Below are positions 8,279 to 17,105 of a DNA stretch of 64,000 nucleotides, one piece after another. The notes beneath the pieces are model-generated. The model was not told the DNA's origin. It did not search any database and was given only the letters and a program-made list of their open reading frames with translations. The DNA lies in NCBI RefSeq assembly GCF_000235425.2, contig NZ_KI912266.1:3353671-3417670 (forward strand). The letters are read 5' to 3'. The position numbers were made by a program, and so were the translations under genes. Origin of the DNA: Pseudofrankia saprophytica. GTDB taxonomy: Bacteria; Actinomycetota; Actinomycetes; Frankiales; Frankiaceae. The number at the start of each line of letters is the position of its first letter. The first letter of the stretch is position 1.

Positions 8279-10600
8279 TCAGGCGCCGACCGGACGGGCC
8301 TCCAGGCGGATGACCAACGACTTCGACGTCGGGGTGTTGCTGCGCCGTGCGGTGCTGTCCAGCGGCACGAGCACGTTGGTCTCGGGGAAGTAGGCGGCGG
8401 CGCAACCCCGGGCGGTCGGGTACGCCACCACCCGGAAGTTCTCCGCCCGGCGGTCGACCCCGTCGGTCCAGACGCCGACGAGGTCGACGTGGCTGCCGTC
8501 GGCGATCCCGAGGGCGGCGAGGTCGTCGGGGTTCACGAGCACCACGTGCCGGCCATGGCGGACCCCGCGGTATCGGTCGTCGAGCCCGTAGATCGTGGTG
8601 TTGTACTGGTCGTGGGACCGGATGGTCTGCAGCAGCAGGTGGCCGTGGGGCACCCGGAGCACCTCGCAGAGGTTGACGGTCATCGCCGCGCGGCCGGTGG
8701 GAGTGTGGAAGGTGCGGCTGTCGCGCGGCGGGTGCGGCAGCAGGAAGCCGCCGGGTTCGGCGAGCCGGTTGTCGTAGTCGGCGAAGCCGGGGACGACGTT
8801 CGCGATGTGGCCGCGGATACGCCGGTAGTCGGCGGCGAGCCCGTCCCAGTCGACCGCCGGCGCGGACGCGCGGGCGCCGAGCGTCGCCTGGGCCAGCCCG
8901 CAGACGATGGCGACCTCCGAGCGCAGGTCGGGCCCGGCCGGGTCCAGCGCGCCGCGGGAGGCGTGCACCATTCCCATCGAGTCCTCGACGCTCACGACCT
9001 GCGCGACCCCGCCGCGCAGGTCGACCTCCGTCCGGCCGAGGGTCGGCAGGATGAGCGCGCGTTCGCCGGTGACCGCGTGCGAGCGGTTCAGCGTGGTCGA
9101 CACCTGCACGGTCAGCCTGCAGGCGCGCATCGCGGCCTCGGTGACGGCGGAGTCGGGGGTCGCCGCGACGAAGTTGCCGCCCATCCCCATGAAGACCTTC
9201 ACCCGGCCGTCGCGCATGGCGCGGATCGTGTCGACGGTGTCGAGGCCGTCATGGCGGGGCGGGGCGAAGCCGAACTCGGCGCCGAGCGCGTCGAGGAAGC
9301 GCGCCGGCATCTTCTCCCAGATGCCCATCGTGCGGTCGCCCTGCACGTTGGAGTGGCCGCGCACCGGGCAGACCCCGGCTCCGGGCCGGCCGATGTTGCC
9401 GCGCAGCAGCAGGAAGTTGACCACCTCCTGGATCGTGGCCACCGAGTTGGCGTGCTGGGTCAGACCCATCGCCCAGCAGACGACGACCTTCTCGGCGGCC
9501 AGGATCCGCTCGGCCAGTTCGTCGATCTCGGCGCCGGTCAGGCCGGTGGCCGTGGCGATGTCGTCGTCGGTGAGGTGGGCGCGCACGTGGGCGGCGAAGG
9601 CGTCGAACCCGGTGGTGTGGTCGGCGAGGAACGCCTGGTCGAGCACGGTGCCGGGGGCGGCGTCCTCAGCGTCGAGCAGCCGGCGCGAGAGCGCCTGGAA
9701 CAGCGCCATGTCTCCGTTGAGGCGGATCTGCAGGTACTGGTCGGCGAGAGCGGTGCCCCGGCCGACCAGGCCCTGGGCGTTCTGCGGGTTGCGGAACCGG
9801 CGCAGGGACGCCTCGGGCAGCGGGTTGACGGCCACGACGCTGCCGCCGGCCCGCTTGACCCGCTCCAGCGAGGTCAGCATCCGGGGATGGTTGGTGCCGG
9901 GATTCTGGCCGCAGACGAGCACCAGGTCGGCCTGTTCCAGGTCCTCGAGGGTGACCGAGCCCTTGCCGATGCCGATCGTCGCGTTCAGGGCCGCGCCGGA
10001 GGACTCGTGGCACATGTTCGAGCAGTCGGGCAGGTTGTTCGTCCCGAACGCCCGGGCGAACAACTGGTAGAGGAACGCGGCCTCGTTGCTGGTGCGACCG
10101 GAGGTGTAGAAGGCGGCCTCGTCCGGGCTGTCGAGGGCGTCCAGCTCGGCGGCGATGACACCGAAGGCCTCGTCCCAGGTCACGGGCGTGTAGTGGTCGG
10201 CGCCCGGTGCCCGGTACATCGGCTCGGTCAGGCGCCCCTGGCCACCGAGCCAGTACCCGGAGCGGCCGGCGAGGTCGGCCAGCGCATGGGTGGCGAAGAA
10301 CTCGCGGGTCACCCGGCGACGGGTCGCCTCCTCGGCGACGGCCTTGGCGCCGTTCTCGCAGAACTCGGTCGCGGACCGGTCCTCGGGCCGGGGGTCGGGC
10401 CAGGCGCACCCCGGGCAGTCGAAGCCGTGGTCCTGGTTGAGCAGGCGCAGGGTGGTGACGCTACGGCGCACCCCCATCTGCCGCCGGGCCTGGGCGAGGG
10501 CATGACCGACCCCGGGCAGCCCGGCCGCCGAGCTGGCGGGCGCCGTCACCCGCAGCGCGACCTCGTCGTCGCGCCTGTCGGTCGAATGGCCACGAAACAT
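8279..10600 (-). CDS. FdhF/YdeP-family molybdopterin oxidoreductase
   Basis: This is a 773-residue bis-MGD enzyme of the 'oxidoreductase alpha (molybdopterin) subunit' family. An N-terminal CPGCAWPDP motif with a further Cys near 80 replaces the usual ferredoxin-like cluster motif. SNMCHESSG marks the molybdenum domain, and VNPDDLAALGIADG lies in the C-terminal dinucleotide-binding domain. No selenocysteine signal is seen. The ATG at 10600 has a GAGAGAGG ribosome site; a GTG nine bases upstream is too close to that site. It is paired with fdhD. The YdeP group is formate-dehydrogenase-like, but its substrate is poorly defined. Confidence 0.92.
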   Translation of the reverse strand: MFRGHSTDRRDDEVALRVTAPASSAAGLPGVGHALAQARRQMGVRRSVTTLRLLNQDHGFDCPGCAWPDPRPEDRSATEFCENGAKAVAEEATRRRVTREFFATHALADLAGRSGYWLGGQGRLTEPMYRAPGADHYTPVTWDEAFGVIAAELDALDSPDEAAFYTSGRTSNEAAFLYQLFARAFGTNNLPDCSNMCHESSGAALNATIGIGKGSVTLEDLEQADLVLVCGQNPGTNHPRMLTSLERVKRAGGSVVAVNPLPEASLRRFRNPQNAQGLVGRGTALADQYLQIRLNGDMALFQALSRRLLDAEDAAPGTVLDQAFLADHTTGFDAFAAHVRAHLTDDDIATATGLTGAEIDELAERILAAEKVVVCWAMGLTQHANSVATIQEVVNFLLLRGNIGRPGAGVCPVRGHSNVQGDRTMGIWEKMPARFLDALGAEFGFAPPRHDGLDTVDTIRAMRDGRVKVFMGMGGNFVAATPDSAVTEAAMRACRLTVQVSTTLNRSHAVTGERALILPTLGRTEVDLRGGVAQVVSVEDSMGMVHASRGALDPAGPDLRSEVAIVCGLAQATLGARASAPAVDWDGLAADYRRIRGHIANVVPGFADYDNRLAEPGGFLLPHPPRDSRTFHTPTGRAAMTVNLCEVLRVPHGHLLLQTIRSHDQYNTTIYGLDDRYRGVRHGRHVVLVNPDDLAALGIADGSHVDLVGVWTDGVDRRAENFRVVAYPTARGCAAAYFPETNVLVPLDSTARRSNTPTSKSLVIRLEARPVGA

Positions 10601-10609
10601 GGCAGTCAC

Positions 10610-10968
10610 CTCTCTCCCAGCTCATCGGGTCACACCGCGGCCCTCCTGGCAAGTGTGGGTCAGCGGCCAGCGCGCGAGTCAGGTCCCGGGGCGAAGGAGA
10701 TGGCGCTGTTGCGTCCGCGACGGGCACGGCATGGCAGCGCCCGGGCGGTCATGGTGATCAGATGGCGTGGGCGGTTCAGTGAACGCGGCTGACGGCCGTA
10801 GCCGCGGGTCGATGTCGGTGGCGAGTTCGTAGTGGCCGAGGCGGATGTTCTTGGACCAGCGCGTGCCTGGTGCTGATCGTCAGGGCGGAACCTCGCTGGG
10901 ATCGAACACGCCAGCCGCCGGATCCGGATCCCGGGAGCCACACCCCATCGCAGCGTGCGTGACCTCGC
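10610..10968. other. Gene-free stretch upstream of the molybdopterin oxidoreductase gene
   Basis: It contains the ribosome site and presumably the promoter of the minus-strand oxidoreductase gene. No convincing reading frame or RNA gene was seen, and its right end merges into transposon debris. Confidence 0.5.
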
Positions 10969-11052
10969 ATGAACGCGATCATGGAACGGTGGATGCGAAC
11001 CTGCCGCCGAGAACTCCTCGACCGAACCCTGATCTACAACCAGCGTGATCGG
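10969..11052 (+). pseudogene. C-terminal scrap of an integrase-core (DDE) transposase
   Basis: About 28 codons read NAIMERWMRTCRRELLDRTL, followed by IYNQ. This is the conserved region after the catalytic glutamate in integrase-core (rve) transposases. Nothing recognisable of the transposase precedes it, and the frame runs into unrelated nitrilase-like sequence. Confidence 0.6.
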
Positions 11053-11202
11053 CGACGACTACATGATTTCCGCACCGTCGACACGGTGCCGTCACCGATC
11101 CGGATGGCCAGCACGGCCGACTGCGTCCGGTTCGAACGGGAGTCGTTTGGCGCGCTGCACCAGATGCTCTCCTGCCTACCTGAACCGGAACGGGAGGCCG
11201 CC

Positions 11203-11363
11203 TGGGACGGGCTGATCTGCTGGGAGAACTACATGCCGCTGGCGCGGTTCACTTTTACGCCCAGGGCGTGGATATCTGGGCCGCGCCGACGCTCGCGACC
11301 AGCGACGGCTGGGTCTCCACGACGCGGCACGTCGCCCTCGATGGCCGCTGCTACGTCATCGCC
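11203..11363 (+). pseudogene. Nitrilase catalytic-core fragment with frameshift
   Basis: WDGLICWENYMPLARF contains the nitrilase nucleophile (Cys codon 11218-11220) and its usual context. A one-base loss in the T-run near 11254 shifts the frame. The expected continuation YAQGVDIWAAPT then TTRHVALDGRCYVI follows in the +1 frame to about 11363. Both halves match the middle of bacterial nitrilases. The N-terminal 150 or so residues and the C-terminus are missing, so this is a dead fragment. Confidence 0.7.
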
Positions 11364-11633
11364 GTCCGCCGGCTGTTCGCCGGCAGCGGGGTCGAGATTG
11401 AGTTCTCCCGCGGCCACAACCCGTGGCGGTTCGACTCGGCGGAACAGGTCGCGATCATGGAGAGCCGCTACGGCCCCACTGTCAAGGCACGCGAGCGCCT
11501 GACCGCGGCGGGCCGCTGGGACGAGTGCCGCGCCGAGATCGTCGCGATGGTCGAGCGCCGCAACGACGCCGACGGCGGCGGCCTGCTGACGCGGGCCGAG
11601 TACCTCGTCACCGTCGGCCGCAAGACCGCCTGA
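11364..11633 (+). pseudogene. C-terminal fragment of a class I SAM-dependent methyltransferase
   Basis: The same open frame that carries the nitrilase tail switches abruptly to VRRLFAGSGVEIEFSRGHN. It continues with a phenylalanine/serine-alanine segment, SRYGPTVKARERL and GGGLLTRAEYLVTVGRK. This resembles the last 85-90 residues of actinobacterial class I methyltransferases. The SAM-binding N-terminal domain is absent. The join within one open frame suggests a recombination junction at about 11363. Confidence 0.55.
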
Positions 11634-11679
11634 TCCACCCGCGGCGAGCTGTGCTCACGAGCAGGACAGGAAGACACTG

Positions 11680-12549
11680 ATGATCACTACCTCGCAGCTA
11701 GGGGCGCGTGCCAGGGCACGGCCCACCGTGGCCGGCCCCGCGTCGCTTCCGCTGCCGCGTGCCGCAGGGGGCATCCCCGCCGGGGACGCCGAGGACGACG
11801 CCGGGGACATGGAAGGACTGGCGACGCGCAGCGCGCCCAGCGAAGTGACGACGCAGATCCGGCTGATCGGGCCGCCGGCGATCGAGCGAGGCGGCCGGCC
11901 GGTTCCGCCGCCGCGGGGGCGCAAGGCGTGGGCGGTGCTGTGCTATCTGCTGCTCGCCGACCGTGCGCCCAGCCGCCGCCACCTGGCTGACCTGCTGCTG
12001 GGCAACGCGGCGGACCCGCTCGGCGCGCTGCGCTGGATACTGGCCGAGCTGCGCCGGACGCTGGGGGCGCCGAACGCCTTCCGGGGCGACCCGGTGAGTA
12101 CGGCGCTCGGGGACGGCGTCTGGGTCGACGTCCTCCTGCTCACCCGCGCGCCGGCCGGCCCGGACGCGCCGTTGCTGGAGCTCGACGGCGAGCTGCTCGA
12201 CAGCGTGGAGCCGGCGGCCGCGCCCGGATTCGACTCCTGGCTGCTGGTGGCGCGCCACCAGGTCGCGGCCGCGCACGAGGCCCGGCTGCGCAACGTGGCG
12301 GTGGCGCGGCTGGCCGCCGGGCAGGCGGGCGACGCGGTCCGGTACGCCGCCCACGCGGTGTCGCGCAACCCGTTCATGGAACACAACCACGAACTGCTCG
12401 CGCGCGCCTTCACGATGGCCGGTGACCATCCCGCGGCGCGCCGCCAGCTGGCGCTGGCGGCCGAGCTGCGACGACGGGAGCTTGTCGACGCCGGCCCGGC
12501 CCACACGTCCTTTGACCCGGACGTCTGGGCAGCTCACCGGAGAGAGTGA
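11680..12549 (+). CDS. SARP-type transcriptional regulator (winged helix plus BTAD), short form
   Basis: The 289 residues begin with a low-complexity leader of about 60 residues. A winged-helix segment follows (IRLIGPPAIERGG through GRKAWAVLCYLLL and LADLLLGNAADPLGALRWIL), then an alpha-helical bacterial transcriptional activation domain ending RRQLALAAELRRREL. SARP proteins activate secondary-metabolite or other clusters. The usual continuation after this last helix is replaced by DAGPAHTSFDPDVWAAHRRE and a stop that overlaps recombinase debris on the other strand. The C-terminus is therefore probably truncated. No biosynthetic cluster is adjacent. Confidence 0.7.
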   Translation: MITTSQLGARARARPTVAGPASLPLPRAAGGIPAGDAEDDAGDMEGLATRSAPSEVTTQIRLIGPPAIERGGRPVPPPRGRKAWAVLCYLLLADRAPSRRHLADLLLGNAADPLGALRWILAELRRTLGAPNAFRGDPVSTALGDGVWVDVLLLTRAPAGPDAPLLELDGELLDSVEPAAAPGFDSWLLVARHQVAAAHEARLRNVAVARLAAGQAGDAVRYAAHAVSRNPFMEHNHELLARAFTMAGDHPAARRQLALAAELRRRELVDAGPAHTSFDPDVWAAHRRE

Positions 12550-13195
12550 CCGGCGGTGGGGTAATGGTTCGGTCCGCCCTCGGACACAGACACTGCGCAC
12601 ATCGATGATCTTGGTTTCGCGTCGGCCATGATCGTCTCTGTTTCATGGTCGTAGGTCAGCCTCAGGCCGAGTTCGTGGTAGACCTGCGCCTTGTCGGTCG
12701 GGTCGGCGTCTTTCAGGATCGTGAGCAGCCCACCGAGTCCGTCCACGGGTGTCTTGATCTGGGGGCGGGTCAGTCTTGGTCGGGTTGGGTGGAGGTCGCT
12801 TCGGCGTTCGAGGGCGGCGCGGTGGCGAGCGAGTTGAGGTCGCAGGCGGCGATGGCCTGTCGCAGCGGGTCTGTGGTGGGGGAGTCGTCGGGCTGGGTCC
12901 GTTCCAGTGCGGTGGGGGTGGCCTCGACGTGATCGGGATCGAACGCGGTGGCGAGCCAGGCGTCGAGGGTGGGCAGGATGGCGTCCTCGCGGACGTAGAC
13001 GGTCAGGGGGTGGTCGATGTGGTTGGCGCGGGCGTGCTCCTGGGGGTAGCGGTATCGGTAGTGGGCGTGGCCGTGGTTCCAGTTGCCCTGCATGCGTCGG
13101 CCGCACTGCTTGTGGAACAGCAGGCTGCGTAGCGCGTAGGGGTGCTGCGTGCGTGGGGTGCCGATGCGCTCTGACGTTGAGTCGCGGCTGCTGAG
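12534..13195 (-). pseudogene. Serine recombinase C-terminal remnant, frameshifted
   Basis: Pieces of one large serine recombinase lie in different minus-strand frames. They read SLLFHKQCGRRMQGNW (around 13090-13135), then DHPLTVYVREDAILPTLDAWL (around 12950-13020), then GGLLTILKDADPTDKAQVYHELGLRLTY (around 12640-12740). These match the zinc-ribbon and C-terminal region of actinobacterial site-specific recombinases. The resolvase catalytic domain is absent and at least two frameshifts separate the blocks. Confidence 0.65.
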
Positions 13196-13490
13196 GCGCT
13201 GCGAAGATCAGCATGCGGTCGGTGACCTCGGCCCGCACGGTACGGACGAAACGCCCTGCGTAGGCATTCGCTCGAGGAGCCCGTGGTGGGATCTTGATCG
13301 GGGTGATGCCGGCGTCGGCGAGGGCGCCGTCGAACGAGGCGGTGAACTGTCAGGCGCGGTCCCGGATCAGGAACCGGAACTCGGCTGCGCGGTCCCCGAG
13401 GTCCATGAGAAGGTCACGGATTTGCTGGGTGGTCCACCGGCGGCGGTGCCATCGAAGAACGGTGCCAGGAGTGATCAGCCGGTGCCGCCG
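13196..13490 (-). pseudogene. Integrase-core transposase remnant with internal stop
   Basis: A minus-strand frame reads [39 protein letters not shown], a TGA stop where glycine is expected, then FTASFDGALADAGI, KIPPRAPRANAY and VRTVRAEVTDRMLIF. This is the DDE core of an IS481/IS3-like integrase transposase. The frame then fuses into recombinase debris. The internal stop and missing ends show that it is inactive. Confidence 0.65.
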
Positions 13491-13641
13491 AAGCCCTCAC
13501 GGCATGAGTCGGATCAGCGCGGCGAGCACGGACCGGTCCGCCCAGTCCCACCTCGGCCGAGGTCGAGTATGGCGCAGCACCGCGACCTTCATGCCGACAG
13601 CCAGTCCATCGCATCAGCCCAGGTCACAGCCCCGGCCGACT

Positions 13642-13773
13642 TCTGGCACCCCGCAGGGCAAATACCGCCGCCTGTCCAAGGACTACGAATACCTGACTGC
13701 CACCGCCGAGAACGCCATCTACCTCGCGATGAGCATGATCCTGCTCCACCGCCTCACCGGCGCGCCACCCTGA
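13642..13773 (+). pseudogene. IS5-type transposase C-terminal fragment
   Basis: The last 43 codons of an open frame read GKYRRLSKDYEYLTATAENA and IYLAMSMILLHRL, the typical tail of IS5-family transposases. The preceding sequence in the frame is not transposase-like. Only this tail remains. Confidence 0.6.
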
Positions 13774-13827
13774 CCCTTCTCAGACATCCTCTAGTCGGCC
13801 GGATTCTGGAGCTCGACGGGCCTCCGA

Positions 13828-14673
13828 TCAGCGCAGCAGGCCGGACCGCCGAGCCAGATCCACTGCGGCGGTCCGGTTGTGCACTCCAAGCTTGGACCGG
13901 ATGGTGCGCAGGTATGACTTGACGGTCTCCGGACTGATAACGAGCCGCTCTGCTGCCTCGGTATTGGACAAACCTTCGGCCACCAGCTCGAGCACGTCCA
14001 GTTCGCGGCGAGTGAGAGAGTTCACCGAATCCACCGCCGACAACGACTTGAGGACGCTGTCTTCAAGCAGGTTGCGGATCGTAGCTATTCTCACGAGAGC
14101 GGGCGTCGCGGCGACGTCCAGGGACAGCGCTACCAGCTCATCGTCGACTTGGCGTAGAACCCGTTCGTCCACGTTCCACCGCCGGGGTGCGTCGGTCTCG
14201 TAAGTCTTCGTGACCTGGGCGACGGCGATCTCGAACTGCCGCACAAACGTTAGCGCGAACTTGGTGGTAGCCGCGCTGATCGACTTCTTCGATCGTTCCG
14301 CTAGGTAGAAGACACAGAGCGCCCGTCCGCCCAGCCGCAGTGGTATTGCAAGCACAGAGCTGACATGCTCGCCGCAGTCCACTCGGCCCGGCTCGCCGGG
14401 GCCGTTCCCCGCCGATCTGTCACGGTAGTCAGTTAACACATGCTGACCGAGTTTGACGGCCCTCCCGCCAATCCCCTTTCCTGGGGCGGCGGTAATTCCC
14501 AGACACGCGTCCGTACGTGCACCGTTAGTATACCGTATTGAAAGCAACCCGGTACGCGGATGAACCCACCCGGCAAGAGTAAGATCGGCACCGGTACGGT
14601 CTCGTAGCCGAGAGGCGCCTTTGGCGAGGAATCTGTCGATTAGTTGGTTGTCGGCGTACCGCTGTGGCTGCAC
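13828..14673 (-). CDS. GAF-domain LuxR-type transcriptional regulator
   Basis: The 281 residues hold a GAF-like sensor domain (about 5-155, including VSSVLAIPLRLGGRALCVFYLA), a linker, and a C-terminal LuxR helix-turn-helix. The latter reads LTRRELDVLELVAEGLSN, then SPETVKSYLRTIRSKLGVHNR. The GTG start at 14673 has a strong GAGGAGG ribosome site. No phosphorylation receiver is present, so a small ligand or redox state is the likely signal. Base composition is a little lower in GC than its neighbours. No obvious target operon adjoins it; the binding lipoprotein downstream is separated by debris. Confidence 0.82.
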   Translation of the reverse strand: MQPQRYADNQLIDRFLAKGASRLRDRTGADLTLAGWVHPRTGLLSIRYTNGARTDACLGITAAPGKGIGGRAVKLGQHVLTDYRDRSAGNGPGEPGRVDCGEHVSSVLAIPLRLGGRALCVFYLAERSKKSISAATTKFALTFVRQFEIAVAQVTKTYETDAPRRWNVDERVLRQVDDELVALSLDVAATPALVRIATIRNLLEDSVLKSLSAVDSVNSLTRRELDVLELVAEGLSNTEAAERLVISPETVKSYLRTIRSKLGVHNRTAAVDLARRSGLLR

Positions 14674-15236
14674 TGTTCCTCCTCAACGATCCGCCACTAG
14701 GTGTTCACAGGCGCGGTGCTAGGCATGAAGTCAACGGACGTCCCCGGCCTATTGGTGCAGGGGAATTCCCAACTTCTGCTCCAGCTGACTCGACCAGACC
14801 TCACCTGTCGGTGTGGCGGTCACTGGTCGCCAGCCGACCAGCCTGGCGTCTCCACGAGACGATCGACATCGCCAGTTGTCATCTGGTAGCGGAACTTCCT
14901 CATTTGGTAAGCGTCGTACATCGACGAGCGTATGTCATCCGGGTTGTACGGAGAGGCGGAGTCGTAGGGCAGAAGTTCGCCCAACTTGTTGATCCGTTGC
15001 TACGACCCGGGTGTAGCCACGGTGCTGGCGTGCCCTGCTCGATCGTTTGGAGCTGACGCTGCCAGCCGGCCAAAGTCGGGTGGACACCACCCGACCCGCG
15101 TCGACCTGGGTGCACAAGAAACCGAGAGGAAACAAGAGGGGGCCGGCGGGCGCGATGAGGCGGTGCGGGAATTCCAACAAGGATCACAACGTCGGATGAT
15201 CTGGCGGCCGAATCGTTGATTCGTCGACAGTGGGAC
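14674..15236. other. Intergenic stretch without recognisable genes
   Basis: This holds the presumed promoter of the GAF-LuxR gene at its left end. Short open frames here have no family-like motifs. No RNA gene was recognised. Confidence 0.4.
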
Positions 15237-15345
15237 GTTGATCCAGTAGTCGATGTCGGTCTCGAGTTCGACGGCGAAGTGGCGTGCGGCGCGGCGGGGC
15301 GGTTGTTCAGTTCGGCGAATCAGCGTTCGACGAGGTCCCGTCCAG
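15237..15345 (-). pseudogene. IS630-like transposase C-terminal scrap
   Basis: On the minus strand, RHFAVELETDIDYWIN, preceded in a neighbouring frame by FAELNNR, resembles the end of IS630-type transposases (the 'WF-AEL ... LE-DI--WI' region). It is frameshifted, lacks the catalytic core, and lies just downstream of the binding-lipoprotein gene. Confidence 0.4.
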
Positions 15346-15469
15346 GAGGCGCAGGTGCGCGGGCGAGCGAGCCGGTTCGTCGTTGGTTGCGCTGCCACGT
15401 CGCCGCCCGGTTGCCGCGGTCGCGGCGACCTGTCCGGCGTAGACCAGGACCATGGTCCACACCGTGGTG

Positions 15470-16735
15470 CTATTGGAGTGGTTCGCCGCACCAGTAGCCG
15501 TCGTGGTTGAGCGCCGCGGGTGGTTGGACGGGGGTGAAACGATGCCCTGTGGGGTCGACGTTGATGAAGTTCTCGCAGAGGATCGGCTGTGTCGGCTGAG
15601 ACAGATTGATCGGGGGGATCAGGCTGCCGGCGGTGAAGTCGGTCACCCCGCGCAGCGTCTGGATGAACGTCTGGCGGGTGGGGCAGGGTCCGGCGAGTTG
15701 GAGTCCTTGGATCATCTCGTCCGCGGCCACGTAGCCGGCGAGGGCGAGCTCGTCGGTGGGGTCCGCCAGCTCCGGCGCGTATACGGTCATGGCTTTCTGG
15801 TAGGCGTTCATCGCGGGGGAGCCCTGCGCGGCGACACTTGACATGATCGACATTCCGGCCATGTCGCGGCCTCGCTGGGCGAGCAGACCGGGGCTGAAGC
15901 CGGTGGCGTTCAACGCCACATTAATCTTGACTCCACGAGCCTTGGCCTTCGCGTAGATGTCGATGAAGGCGCCGGACTGGGCGGCGCCGACGAGGGTGTC
16001 CGCGCCGGAACTTTTCAACTCGTCGGCGACCCGGGCCGGGTCGGTGACCCCTTCGGTGTAGGTGACCTCGTCGACGATCTGAATGCCGCGGCTTTGCAGA
16101 CTGGGGACGAACTGTGCCGCGAGGCTCCGTGAGGCCGCGACGTTCGGGTCGACGACGACGAGCGCCTTCCTACCACCCTGCGCCTTGACGAAGTCGCCGA
16201 AGACGGAGGTGCCGCCGGTGTTGAACAGGTTGCCGGCATGGAAGAGGTTAGGGTAGTTGCTCCAAGTGGCGCTCGTCCCGGTTCCGGTGACCGGGACGTC
16301 CTCCCGCTCGAGCCAGCCGGCTGACTTGTCGAGGACGATCGACGTGGCGATCAGGCCGAAGACCCGCTGGGTGCCGACGAGGTCATGCGCGACCTTGGAG
16401 AAGGTCTCGGCATCGGACTGGTCGTCGCCCCACACCAGGTCGATCTCCCGGTCATGGACGCCGCCGGCGGCGTGTTGCAGGTCGATGCGCGCCTCGACGC
16501 CGCTGCGGGCGGCCTTGAAGGCGGAGGCGATCTCGGCGGGCCCGGTGTCGGGGTAGACAAGTCCGATCTTGATGGAAGTGGTGGTCACCCCTGGTACCTG
16601 CGTCGGGCAGGCGCCAGCCTCACTGGTAGCCGAGTTCGACGATATGTCACAAGCGGTGAGGGCCGTGGATAGTCCGACCGCCAGGGCTGCGATCATCGCC
16701 GAAGCGGTCCGCATATGCGGGCGGAAAAGAATCAT
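15470..16735 (-). CDS. Branched-chain amino acid-type ABC transporter substrate-binding lipoprotein
   Basis: The start at 16735 (ATG) has a GGGGAG ribosome site; an open extension to 16813 is not needed. The 421 residues begin with a signal peptide ending in the lipobox LTAC (lipidated Cys29). A periplasmic-binding type 1 fold follows (IKIGLVYPDTGPAEIASAF, then KALVVVDPNVAASRSLAAQF). It would bind a small ligand outside the membrane. No permease or ATPase genes adjoin it, and transposon debris lies on one side. It is therefore an orphan binding protein that must borrow a transporter or act as a sensor. Confidence 0.88.
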   Translation of the reverse strand: MILFRPHMRTASAMIAALAVGLSTALTACDISSNSATSEAGACPTQVPGVTTTSIKIGLVYPDTGPAEIASAFKAARSGVEARIDLQHAAGGVHDREIDLVWGDDQSDAETFSKVAHDLVGTQRVFGLIATSIVLDKSAGWLEREDVPVTGTGTSATWSNYPNLFHAGNLFNTGGTSVFGDFVKAQGGRKALVVVDPNVAASRSLAAQFVPSLQSRGIQIVDEVTYTEGVTDPARVADELKSSGADTLVGAAQSGAFIDIYAKAKARGVKINVALNATGFSPGLLAQRGRDMAGMSIMSSVAAQGSPAMNAYQKAMTVYAPELADPTDELALAGYVAADEMIQGLQLAGPCPTRQTFIQTLRGVTDFTAGSLIPPINLSQPTQPILCENFINVDPTGHRFTPVQPPAALNHDGYWCGEPLQ

Positions 16736-17105
16736 GGAGCGCGATCTCCCCTTGGTAAGTCTATGCGAAGTACGACGGCTCGGTTCTTGTCCCCTACCTT
16801 CCGACCTGCACATCCCAGGGCTGCCATCCTTGGGCGCGCTGAGGGTGGTCGATGTTGATGGCCCAGCGGGTACCAGCGATCTGGACGGGCCCGGCCAGCG
16901 AGGTGGGCTGGGGCTACGGATATGACAAATGGTTCATCGGCGCCCCTATTCTCTTCGAGGAGGGGCGGCATCGTGATCCGACTGGCGCTCCGTCGCTACT
17001 AGACAAACGCCTTCTCGGGCCCGAGATCCTCGGCCGGGTATTCCTGAATCGGCTTCACGTCGACGATCAGTGGCATTTTCATGGACAGCGGATCCGGGTG
17101 GATGG
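16736..17105. other. Intergenic stretch between the binding-protein gene and the WD40 remnant
   Basis: The part next to 16736 should carry the promoter of the minus-strand lipoprotein gene. No convincing coding sequence is seen in the rest. Confidence 0.4.

Noticed and set aside
8009-10792. 927-codon open frame on the plus strand
   Set aside because: It lies antisense to fdhD and the molybdopterin oxidoreductase gene. Its product is low-complexity and shows no family motifs; high GC keeps the opposite frame open.
11680-12549. SARP gene as a sign of an antibiotic cluster
   Set aside because: No polyketide, peptide, terpene or other biosynthetic core genes are nearby; the surroundings are transposon debris.
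14674-15236. Possible tRNA or small RNA gene in the gap
   Set aside because: I found no cloverleaf arms or T-loop-like GTTCRA sequence in a proper context.
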